Positions 14,719 through 21,996 of a stretch of DNA of 28,600 nucleotides are shown one piece after another (positions within the stretch are counted from its first letter, which is position 1; the number at the start of each line of letters is the position of its first letter). The notes beneath the pieces are model-generated. The model had not been told where the DNA came from, did no database searches, and was given only the letters and a program-made list of their open reading frames with translations. The position numbers and the translations under genes were made by a program. The DNA comes from CAYJFX01 sp964370315. GTDB taxonomy: Bacteria > Spirochaetota > Spirochaetia > Treponematales > Treponemataceae. The stretch lies in contig CAYJIS010000019.1 in assembly GCA_964370315.1 (NCBI GenBank), positions 1 through 28,600 of the forward strand, given 5' to 3'.

Positions 14719-15564
14719 ATGGGAAAACCTCTTGTATTTCAATCAGATTTTGGAACTTGTGATGGAGCCGTTAGTGCAATGTATGGAGTTGCATACGGCG
14801 TTAGTGAAAACTTAAAAGTATTTAATGTAACTCATGAAATACCTCAATACAATATTTGGGAAGCTTCATACCGTCTCATCCAAACTGTAGAGTTTTGGCC
14901 AGCAGGCACCGTTTTTGTATCAGTAGTAGACCCAGGAGTAGGATCAAGCAGAAAAAGCGTTGTTGCCCTAACAGAGTCGGGCCAATACATTGTAACTCCA
15001 GACAACGGTTCCTTAACACATATTAAAAGAATTTTAGGAATAAAAGAAGTAAGAGAAATTGATGAGTCTGTGAATCGTCTTGCGAACTCACAGGAGAGTC
15101 ATACATTTCACGGACGAGATGTTTATGCATACACAGGAGCTCGCCTTGCAAGCGATACAATAACCTACGAACAAGTAGGTCCCCTTTTTGATGCAAGCAA
15201 CGTAGTAGAATTACCAATTGTCGAAGCTGTAAAAACAGGTACTTCGATAAAAGGAACCGTTGATGTACTCGATGTTCGCTTCGGAAGCCTATGGACAAAT
15301 ATTCCTCGCACAGTTTTTAATGAACTTGGATTAAAACACGGTGACAGTGTTGACGTAATAGTACAAAACTCAACCCGAACCTATTATAGAAATCATATTG
15401 TTTATATGAAGTCTTTTGCAGATGCATATGTTGGAGAACCTCTAGTATATGTAAATAGTTTAGATTACATGGCCCTTGCAATAAATCAAGGTAATTTTGC
15501 AAAAGCATATGACATTGGAACTGGACATGAATGGTCAATCACTTTGCAAAAGGTGGATAAGTAG
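14719..15564 (+). CDS. SAM hydroxide adenosyltransferase (DUF62, SAM hydrolase)
   Basis: The 281-residue protein matches the DUF62 family, relatives of fluorinase and chlorinase that split SAM with water-derived hydroxide into adenosine and methionine. It has QSDFGTCDG (Asp10), VSVVDPGVGSSRKSVV (Asp71, Arg78), TPDNGSL, and TFHGRDVYA (His131). The Asp-Arg-His trio, with the same Asp-Arg spacing as I recall for the Pyrococcus enzyme, marks the hydroxide-using branch rather than a halogenase. CGGAG precedes the ATG. Its TAG stop overlaps the GTG start of the ECF ATPase by one base, so the enzyme and the transporter are translationally linked; this points to a shared SAM/methionine-related substrate. 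Confidence 0.9.
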   Translation: MGKPLVFQSDFGTCDGAVSAMYGVAYGVSENLKVFNVTHEIPQYNIWEASYRLIQTVEFWPAGTVFVSVVDPGVGSSRKSVVALTESGQYIVTPDNGSLTHIKRILGIKEVREIDESVNRLANSQESHTFHGRDVYAYTGARLASDTITYEQVGPLFDASNVVELPIVEAVKTGTSIKGTVDVLDVRFGSLWTNIPRTVFNELGLKHGDSVDVIVQNSTRTYYRNHIVYMKSFADAYVGEPLVYVNSLDYMALAINQGNFAKAYDIGTGHEWSITLQKVDK

Positions 15565-17303
15565 TGACACAAGAATTGAAAAAAAAAGTTGTTATAGAAT
15601 TTTCAAATTTTTCCTTTCAATACTTTGCGCAATCAAAGCCAACGCTTAAAAATATTAATGTAAAAATTTATGAGGGCGAAAAAGTCCTTATAGTGGGCCC
15701 TAGTGGAAGTGGTAAAAGTTCGATTGGTCACTGTCTAAATGGGCTCATTCCTTTTTCGTATAAAGGAGAAATATCAGGAAGCTTAAAAATAAATGGCGAA
15801 GAAACACAAGACTTAGATGTATTTGGACTATCTAAAAAAGTAGGAACTGTTTTACAAGATGCTGATGGTCAGTTTATTGGTTTAACAGTAGCAGAGGATA
15901 TTGCATTTTCTCTAGAGAATGATTGCATCCCTCAAAAAAAAATGATTCCTATAGTACAAAAAACGGCTAAGTTAGTTGATATGGACAATTTTTTAACTTC
16001 ATCACCACATGAACTTTCAGGCGGTCAAAAACAAAGAGTTTCATTTGCGGGGGTAATGGTAAATGATGTAGATATTCTTCTGTTCGATGAACCCCTAGCT
16101 AACCTCGACCCAAAAACAGGACAAAGTGCTGTTGAACTTATAGACGATATACATAAAAAATTTAATAAAACAATAATAATTATCGAGCACCGCCTTGAGG
16201 ATGTATTACACTGTGATGTTGATAAAATTATTGTAATGAGTGAAGGTCTTATCATTGCGAACATGAGTCCAGATGAACTTATGGAAACAAAGACACTGCA
16301 GTCAATTGGTGTACGAGAGCCTTTATATATTACTGCACTTCGTTATGCAGGTATAAACATTACGAAAAAATTACATCCAGCAAGAATCGAAACACTAGAT
16401 ATTAAAACTATAAAAAAAGACCTTACTAAATGGAATAATAATCAAACAAAAAAAGAAGCTCCAAAATATGGTAATGAAATATTGCGTTGTGAAAATCTTG
16501 GATTTAAATATGATATTAGAGGAAAACAAGTTCTAAGCAATATAGATTTTTGCATAAACAAAGGTGAAATGCTTAGTATTGTTGGAACCAATGGTGCGGG
16601 AAAAAGCACGTTGGCAAAACTCATTTGTGGTATAGAAAAAGGATACACAGGAGAACTTTTTCTCATAGGTGAGAACATGAGAAATATGAGCATAAAAGAG
16701 CGAAGTAAAAAAATTGGGTATGTAATGCAAAACCCAAACCAGATGATTTGCAAACCCATGATATATGATGAGGTAGCTTTGGGATTACGTTTAAATGGTG
16801 TACCCGAGGATGACATAAAACCACTTGTCGAAAAAACCCTAAAAATTTGCGGATTACTGCCATTCATGCATTGGCCTATTTCTGCTTTAAGTTATGGGCA
16901 AAAAAAGAGGGTTACTATTGCATCAGTTTTGGTAATGCAACCAACAATACTTATACTTGATGAACCAACAGCAGGTCAAGATTATCGTCACTACACTGAA
17001 ATTATGGAATTTTTAAAAGAGATCAATAAACAAGGTGTAACTATTTTACTTATAACCCATGACATGCACCTCATGTTAGAATATACACCAAGAGCAATTG
17101 TTTTAAGTGAAGAAAAAATACTTCTTGATGCTAGCGCAGTTCAAGCCCTAACTAACCCTCGTATTGCAAAGAGGGCAAATCTCAAAGTAACCTCACTTTA
17201 TAAATTAGCGCAAAGTGTTGGTATCAAAGATGAACAAGGGTTTGTTCAGAGCTTTATTGACTATGAAACTAAAAGCAACACAAATGTGGGAGCTAAGAAA
17301 TGA
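15564..17303 (+). CDS. ECF transporter duplicated ATPase subunit
   Basis: The 579-residue protein contains two fused ABC ATPase domains of the energy-coupling factor type. Domain 1 has Walker A GPSGSGKSS (45-53), signature LSGGQKQR (151-158), Walker B ILLFDEP and His209. Domain 2 has GTNGAGKST (341-349), a modified signature LSYGQKKR (442-449), ILILDEPTAGQD and ITHD. The LSYGQ signature and the GQD after DEPTA are, from memory, typical of duplicated ATPases that pair with UPF0397 S components (called MtsB in subsystem annotations). The start is GTG at 15564 with AGGTGG upstream, overlapping the DUF62 stop; its TGA overlaps the next gene's ATG. Confidence 0.92.
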   Translation: MTQELKKKVVIEFSNFSFQYFAQSKPTLKNINVKIYEGEKVLIVGPSGSGKSSIGHCLNGLIPFSYKGEISGSLKINGEETQDLDVFGLSKKVGTVLQDADGQFIGLTVAEDIAFSLENDCIPQKKMIPIVQKTAKLVDMDNFLTSSPHELSGGQKQRVSFAGVMVNDVDILLFDEPLANLDPKTGQSAVELIDDIHKKFNKTIIIIEHRLEDVLHCDVDKIIVMSEGLIIANMSPDELMETKTLQSIGVREPLYITALRYAGINITKKLHPARIETLDIKTIKKDLTKWNNNQTKKEAPKYGNEILRCENLGFKYDIRGKQVLSNIDFCINKGEMLSIVGTNGAGKSTLAKLICGIEKGYTGELFLIGENMRNMSIKERSKKIGYVMQNPNQMICKPMIYDEVALGLRLNGVPEDDIKPLVEKTLKICGLLPFMHWPISALSYGQKKRVTIASVLVMQPTILILDEPTAGQDYRHYTEIMEFLKEINKQGVTILLITHDMHLMLEYTPRAIVLSEEKILLDASAVQALTNPRIAKRANLKVTSLYKLAQSVGIKDEQGFVQSFIDYETKSNTNVGAKK

Positions 17304-18133
17304 AAACCAAACTCTTCGATTATATTGAGCGCGACAATCTCATTTTTAACCTATCAGGAATAACAAAGATTACTTGCTTTCTTTTTACAACCTTTGCTGT
17401 TATGTTTTCGTTTGATATTCGCTTTGTTGTAGGCGTTTTACTTTTTTCTTTTTTAATACTTCGATTATCAAGCATCACCTTTAATCAAATAAAACTAATG
17501 GTATTCTATGCTGCATTATTTATTTCACTTAACTTTGTCTTTGTTTTTTTATTTAGCCCAACCTATGCAACTGAAATTTATGGCACAAGAAATGAACTTT
17601 TTACCATTGCTGGAAGATATATTGTAACCAAGGAACAACTACTATACCAAGTTACTCAAGCATTAAAATATTTATCTCTTGTTCCTCTCGGTTTAATATT
17701 TTTACTTTCAACCAACCCAAGTGAGTTTGCTTCTTCAGTAAATAAAGTTGGGCTTCCATATAAATTAGCATATGCCTTTTCATTAACATTGCGTTATTTT
17801 CCTGATCTTATTCGCGACTACAATAATATTTCTGTAGCCCAACAATGCAGAGGCCTTGACTTATCAAAAAAAGAAAAATTTACTACAAGAGTAAAAAATA
17901 TTATGACTATATGTATACCTCTTGTTTTTTCAACAATTGAAAGAATAGATATTATCAGTAACACAATGGATTTACGAAGTTTTGGAAAATCTCGCAAAAG
18001 AACATGGTATATTTCAAAGCCGTTACAGACAAGTGATATTGTATCTATAATTCTATGTTTACTCATCTTTTTGACATCTCTCGCACTTTCTATATTCGTA
18101 AACGACTCAAGATTTTTTAATCCCTTTATTTAA
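17300..18133 (+). CDS. ecfT: ECF transporter transmembrane subunit EcfT
   Basis: The 277-residue integral membrane protein has about five or six hydrophobic segments (around 22-55, 66-86, 122-137, 200-212, 247-266) and the two cytoplasmic coupling motifs of EcfT: CRG in VAQQCRGLDLS (183-185) and LRSFG in NTMDLRSFGKSRKRTW (225-229), which contact the ATPases. It is the scaffold that joins the ATPase dimer to the S component. The ATG overlaps the ATPase stop (ATGA), a sign of coupled translation. The gene corresponds to MtsC in subsystem naming, by inference from its neighbours. Confidence 0.88.
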   Translation: MKTKLFDYIERDNLIFNLSGITKITCFLFTTFAVMFSFDIRFVVGVLLFSFLILRLSSITFNQIKLMVFYAALFISLNFVFVFLFSPTYATEIYGTRNELFTIAGRYIVTKEQLLYQVTQALKYLSLVPLGLIFLLSTNPSEFASSVNKVGLPYKLAYAFSLTLRYFPDLIRDYNNISVAQQCRGLDLSKKEKFTTRVKNIMTICIPLVFSTIERIDIISNTMDLRSFGKSRKRTWYISKPLQTSDIVSIILCLLIFLTSLALSIFVNDSRFFNPFI

Positions 18134-18143
18134 GTCATTTTTT

Positions 18144-18203
18144 TTAACAAATATAAAGAAATGCATTATGCAGAGCTTGACAGAATTCTCTGAATTTGTT
18201 TAA
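18144..18203 (+). promoter_or_regulatory. Nested dyads in the ecfT - S component gap
   Basis: TTAACAAAT (18144-18152) can pair with ATTTGTT-T-AA (18194-18203) with one bulged T. Inside it CAGAG (18171-18175) pairs with CTCTG (18188-18192), and AATGCATT is self-complementary. In a read-through transcript this would fold into a closed multi-stem structure; there is no T run, so it is not a standard terminator. It overlaps the promoter below. Confidence 0.35.
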
Positions 18204-18205
18204 AT
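18177..18205 (+). promoter_or_regulatory. Candidate internal promoter for the S component gene
   Basis: A perfect TTGACA (18177-18182), 17-nt spacer and TTAAAT (18200-18205, 4 of 6) lie about 50 nt upstream of the S component start, suggesting it can be expressed separately from the energising module. Confidence 0.4.
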
Positions 18206-18257
18206 GGATGTATATTATATTTAGATATTTACTATTATGTAAATTTCGGAGGTGATT

Positions 18258-18806
18258 ATGAAAAAAATGTTTTCGGTTTCAACAAAAACCTTTGTTGCTA
18301 TTGGATTGGGAGCTGCACTGTTTACGCTTCTTTTTATGTATGTTAAAGTTCCAAGTTTTATACCAAATACACAGTTTCAAACTGCATATGGTGTAGGTGC
18401 CTTTTTCGCAGGGTTATTTGGACCTATTGCTGGAGGCTTAATTGCTTTTATTGGACATGCTCTTTCTGATGCTGTGCAATATGGCTCTCCATGGTGGAGT
18501 TGGGTAATTGCAAGTTTTGTTTCATGCTTTATTGTTGGTTTATCATACCCACGACTACAAGTTAGTGAAGGCATTTTTACATTAAAAGATGCATTAATTT
18601 TTAATATTTTTCAAGTAATAGCAAACATTATTTCTTGGATTCTTATTGCCCCTGCGTTAGATATCCTTATTTATGCTGAACCTGTTAACAAGGTTTTTGC
18701 ACAAGGTGTATTTGCTGCTCTAGCAAATGCGATTTCTATGGGTGTATTTGGAACATTGTTAATTTTAGCTTATGCTAAATCAAGACCAAAAAAAGGTAGC
18801 TTATAA
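18258..18806 (+). CDS. ECF transporter S component, UPF0397 family
   Basis: The 182-residue membrane protein has about five or six hydrophobic helices. It carries the UPF0397 hallmark pattern: STKTFVAIGLGAALFTLLFMY, IPNTQFQTAYGVGAFFAGLFGPIAGGLIAFIGHALSDAVQYGSPWWSWVI, and AQGVFAALANAISMGVFGT at the C terminus. S components bind the substrate and set transporter specificity. Members of this family are annotated as MtsA of a methionine-regulated ECF transporter, from memory; the true ligand is not known. The frame opens with GTG at 18252, but ATG 18258 is preferred because a near-perfect ribosome binding site GGAGGTGAT lies just before it. A strong terminator follows. Confidence 0.9.
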   Translation: MKKMFSVSTKTFVAIGLGAALFTLLFMYVKVPSFIPNTQFQTAYGVGAFFAGLFGPIAGGLIAFIGHALSDAVQYGSPWWSWVIASFVSCFIVGLSYPRLQVSEGIFTLKDALIFNIFQVIANIISWILIAPALDILIYAEPVNKVFAQGVFAALANAISMGVFGTLLILAYAKSRPKKGSL

Positions 18807-18817
18807 TTTTGCGACAA

Positions 18818-18850
18818 AAAAGGCTTTGAACGCTAAGTTCAAAGCCTTTT
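18818..18850. terminator. Bidirectional intrinsic terminator after the ECF operon
   Basis: AAAAGGCTTTGAAC (18818-18831) pairs perfectly with 18837-18850 around GCTAA, with A and T runs on both sides. It ends the plus-strand ECF transcript and the convergent DUF308 gene. Confidence 0.9.
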
Positions 18851-18871
18851 GTTTTATATAGAGACTGTAAC

Positions 18872-19417
18872 TTATTCTACTTCTTCAACTTCTATTTTTA
18901 ATGAGCGATTCTTCCATTCCCAAACTGCTAAGCTGATACTAAATAATAATAGTATAATGCCAATTACACGTATAAAAATGTATGCTATCTCGCCTGCTAA
19001 AATAAATAAAATTATTGCTAAAACAAAACTTGCAATTATTTCTGTAGTGATTACCTTTTGTGATATTCCTACTTCTTTTAACTTTGAAGCACTAATAAGT
19101 TCTGCAATTGCAGAAAGTATAAGATATGTTGCCATTATGTACACCATTACTGTCCACACAATTTCTACAAATAGGAGCGGAAGGCTAATTGCCGCAAAAC
19201 CTACTATTATGCTTGTTATAGCTCTAATAGTAACAATCTTTTTATAACTTGCGCCTTCGATAAGAGATCGTACATGAATCAAATTATAAGCACCATTAGC
19301 CAATGCAAATAAACCAAGTATTATGACTGTAACCTTAAGCCACGCTTCAGGTGCAATAATCATCAAAAGTGCTATTGCAAATATAAGTAAACTCGAACCA
19401 ATAATCGATTTTCGCAT
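18872..19417 (-). CDS. HdeD-like (DUF308) membrane protein
   Basis: The 181-residue protein is almost wholly hydrophobic with about six membrane segments arranged as repeated helix pairs (for example LIFAIALLMIIAPEAWLKVTVIILGLFALANGAYNLI and AITSIIVGFAAISLPLLFVEIVWTVMVYIMATYLILSAIAELI). This is the layout of the HdeD/DUF308 family, which in enterobacteria is linked to acid resistance; function here is unproven. The tail EVEEVE is acidic and cytoplasmic or periplasmic. TAGGAGGA gives a strong ribosome binding site. It is a single-gene unit between its own promoter (19501-19529) and a terminator. Confidence 0.75.
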   Translation of the reverse strand: MRKSIIGSSLLIFAIALLMIIAPEAWLKVTVIILGLFALANGAYNLIHVRSLIEGASYKKIVTIRAITSIIVGFAAISLPLLFVEIVWTVMVYIMATYLILSAIAELISASKLKEVGISQKVITTEIIASFVLAIILFILAGEIAYIFIRVIGIILLLFSISLAVWEWKNRSLKIEVEEVE

Positions 19418-19500
19418 AAATCCTCCTAATTTTTATTAACCTATATAGTAATAAAAAACACATCCGTATACCATATAGATTAATGACCTTCTCATGTATT

Positions 19501-19529
19501 ATTGTACCTAATCTCTTATAATTATTCAA
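19501..19529 (-). promoter_or_regulatory. Promoter of the DUF308 gene
   Basis: On the minus strand TTGAAT (19529-19524), 17-nt spacer, TACAAT (19506-19501). The predicted start near 19494 leaves a leader of about 75 nt. Confidence 0.5.
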
Positions 19530-19538
19530 GGCAGAATA

Positions 19539-21287
19539 TCAAACATTTGTTTGTTTTTTATCAATTAATACAATACTGGTTTTTTGTTCCTTCTTACCTC
19601 TTTCTCCATATAAAAAGAGTATCTTTGTTTTTTCTTTTTTTAGTGTATAAGGATTTATGGAAAACTCCTCATAACTAGAATTTGCATAAGACTGTCGTGT
19701 GCTTTGAATATCAGTGTACTTAAGCAATGCTGCATGATGAAAATCTTTGTTATAATGAAGATCAAAGCATTCAGGAAATACCGATGTTTTTCCCATCTTA
19801 AAATAGTCAAAGCGTAATAATTCTAAAATAATAGTGTTATTATCAAAATTATGTTCCCTAAAAAAACCATCTAGCAAACTAAACAAGGCTTGCGTTTTAT
19901 GCTGAACATCAAATACTGCTTTTTGTTCGAAATAACATGTAATCTTAGAAAATAACTCAAAAGGGTTGTCTGTATTATCAAGTAAATAGGAAAACAAAAA
20001 ATCAAAATTATGTGAATTATAATACCATTCAAGGACCATTTCTACATCATGCAAAAAACACAGTTCATCATAACTCATACTAGGCGTTGTTAAAACTTCG
20101 TACATTGGAGTGGATTGCCATTCATAAAGATTTCGTTTTGCAAACTCTTCCATTACAGTACCAGAAAGAATTTTTAAAAACCCCATCTGAAGCATATCTG
20201 GTTTTAAACTAATAGTAAAATTAAAAGCTGTTGCAAATGTTTCTAAGGTTTCATGAGGAAGGCCTGCAATAATATCGAGATGGCTGTGAATTGTTTTTGG
20301 AATTTTCTTAATATTTTTTTGTAGCCTAATCAAATTCGCTGGGCGTCGTATTTCTTTAAGGGTATCTTCATTTATGCTTTGCACACCAACTTCAAACTGC
20401 ATAACCCCTTCTTTTACTGTTTGCAAAAAATCAAGAGCTTTTTCATCTAAGTGTTCTGCAGAGATTTCAAAATGAAACATCGTATAATTATTGTGATTTT
20501 CAACAATGTACTTCCAGATTGAAAGATAGCGCTCTGTATGTAAGTTAAAGGTTCTATCAACAAACTTTACAATCTTAACATTAGCATCTAAAAATTTCTG
20601 TAAATCCTCACATACACGATTAATCGGCATAAAACGCACAGATTTTTCAATAGATGAAAGACAATAAGAACACATAAACGGGCATCCTCGAGAGCTTTCA
20701 TAGTAAAATATCTTTGTATTATTTTCTGTTATGGTAGGATATGCAAAAGCTAAATCTTGCATATCTAATAAAATATCTCGAACGCCACCGTATACAATTT
20801 TTTCAAGCCCAAGTCGTACATAGAGCCCTTTTATTGATTGAAGGTTTTCAAGAAACCTATTCTTATTAAAGTATGCAGAAACGTTATTATACTCTTCAAC
20901 AAGTTCCAAAGTAGTTCTCTCGCCTTCACCCTGTATAAGAATGTCTAACTCGGGATACTGCTTAAATACATCTTCGGCCCTATAAGAAACATCAGGCCCA
21001 CCTACAATAATGAGCGTTTCTGGGAGAACTTTTCGTAATTCTCTTATAATATCAAAAACTAATCGAGTGTTCCAAATGTACACTGAAAATGAAACAAGCT
21101 TTGGTTTGTGTTTTACAATGCCTCTTACTATTTCTAAGGTATACTGTGAAATTGTCCACTCTTCAAAATCTATAGTTTTTTCTTGTATACCTGGCAAATG
21201 TTTTTTAACATATTCTATTATAGAACGAATAGCGAGGTTAGTATGGTTATAACGCGCATTAATGCCAACAAATAAAATTTCTGTCAT
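19539..21287 (-). CDS. B12-binding-domain radical SAM protein with DUF4080 tail
   Basis: The 582-residue protein has an N-terminal B12-binding-like Rossmann domain (about 1-135, with ILFVGINARYNHTNLAI, LVSFSVYIWN, IIVGGPDVSY and ILIQGEGERT). A radical-SAM core follows with Cys202, Cys206 and Cys209 in SSRGCPFMCSYC, then EVGVQSINEDTL and IAGLPHETLETF. The C-terminal region (about 370-560) fits the DUF4080 domain that often follows this class. These enzymes perform methylations or rearrangements on unknown substrates; no substrate can be assigned. The ATG at 21287 lies 2 nt after the stop of an outer-membrane protein gene, so the two form an operon. Confidence 0.88.
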   Translation of the reverse strand: MTEILFVGINARYNHTNLAIRSIIEYVKKHLPGIQEKTIDFEEWTISQYTLEIVRGIVKHKPKLVSFSVYIWNTRLVFDIIRELRKVLPETLIIVGGPDVSYRAEDVFKQYPELDILIQGEGERTTLELVEEYNNVSAYFNKNRFLENLQSIKGLYVRLGLEKIVYGGVRDILLDMQDLAFAYPTITENNTKIFYYESSRGCPFMCSYCLSSIEKSVRFMPINRVCEDLQKFLDANVKIVKFVDRTFNLHTERYLSIWKYIVENHNNYTMFHFEISAEHLDEKALDFLQTVKEGVMQFEVGVQSINEDTLKEIRRPANLIRLQKNIKKIPKTIHSHLDIIAGLPHETLETFATAFNFTISLKPDMLQMGFLKILSGTVMEEFAKRNLYEWQSTPMYEVLTTPSMSYDELCFLHDVEMVLEWYYNSHNFDFLFSYLLDNTDNPFELFSKITCYFEQKAVFDVQHKTQALFSLLDGFFREHNFDNNTIILELLRFDYFKMGKTSVFPECFDLHYNKDFHHAALLKYTDIQSTRQSYANSSYEEFSINPYTLKKEKTKILFLYGERGKKEQKTSIVLIDKKQTNV

Positions 21288-21289
21288 TG

Positions 21290-21913
21290 TTAGGGAAAAA
21301 TATTAAAATTTAAGAAAATTGAAAAATAATGATCTTTACTTCCACCACGAGGCATCATTCGATACGATCCTTCTATATTTGGAGCAAATCGTCTTCCATG
21401 AATTGCAAAATCATAACCTATATTTAAACGATATCCATTACCCCATGGAGTTGTTGAGAGCGTAGTTGTTGTTTCTCCCGGAAGTTTAACAAAGCTAGAA
21501 CGTGTACCCAAAACATAATCTATTCCAAAATTAAATCCAGCTAATTGAGGGTATATTCTAACGCCTGTAAAAAACCCATAATCGATTCTATTAGAGGTTA
21601 CCTTGTTATTGAATGATAAATCAAATATTGATAGCGCACCTGTTAATAATTGAACCCTTTTATCGAGGTCGATACCAATACCTACATCGGCGCTAATTAT
21701 AAAACGTCCAGTACCTTCAGATCTTACAAGGCTATTTTCATTATTTACCGTGTCATCACCATATATAACTGCGGCAGTCCCAATATCCCAATTAATAAGA
21801 AACACATCTTGACTTTGAGACCATATAGGTAAAGCAATAAATGATAGTAGTATTACTGCGAGAACAAACTTATATTTACTACAAACTAAATTATTAAAAA
21901 AAGTTATTTTCAT
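21290..21913 (-). CDS. Putative outer-membrane beta-barrel protein
   Basis: The 207-residue protein starts with a long signal peptide (hydrophobic FVLAVILLSFIALPIWS, cleavage before QSQ). The mature part consists of amphipathic strands such as GRFIISADVGIGIDL, YGFFTGVRIYPQLAGFNFGIDYVLG and YRLNIGYDFAIHG, and ends in FLNFNIFP. It resembles a small barrel but no family was recognised. The frame is open to 21973; ATG 21913 is chosen because it starts the signal peptide. No good ribosome binding site is present, while a -10 TATACT lies 6 nt upstream, so the mRNA may be leaderless. It is the first gene of an operon with the radical SAM protein. Confidence 0.65.
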   Translation of the reverse strand: MKITFFNNLVCSKYKFVLAVILLSFIALPIWSQSQDVFLINWDIGTAAVIYGDDTVNNENSLVRSEGTGRFIISADVGIGIDLDKRVQLLTGALSIFDLSFNNKVTSNRIDYGFFTGVRIYPQLAGFNFGIDYVLGTRSSFVKLPGETTTTLSTTPWGNGYRLNIGYDFAIHGRRFAPNIEGSYRMMPRGGSKDHYFSIFLNFNIFP

Positions 21914-21919
21914 ACAGAT

Positions 21920-21948
21920 AGTATACACCACATTTAATTTTTTATCTA
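21920..21948 (-). promoter_or_regulatory. Promoter abutting the outer-membrane protein start codon
   Basis: On the minus strand TAGATA (21948-21943), 17-nt spacer, TATACT (21925-21920), then 6 nt to the ATG at 21913. The inferred +1 is the A of the start codon. Confidence 0.5.
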
Positions 21949-21996
21949 TGCAATACACGCAGTTTATATACATACGTTAAACACAAAAGAACAACA

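Noticed and set aside
14719..15564. Possible fluorinase or chlorinase
   Set aside because: The Asp-Arg-His residues of the hydroxide-using DUF62 branch are present, so halogenation is unlikely.
18849..19247. Plus-strand open frame of 132 codons opposite the DUF308 gene
   Set aside because: It overlaps the DUF308 coding region and starts within the terminator area; the minus-strand protein has a proper start, ribosome binding site and membrane pattern.
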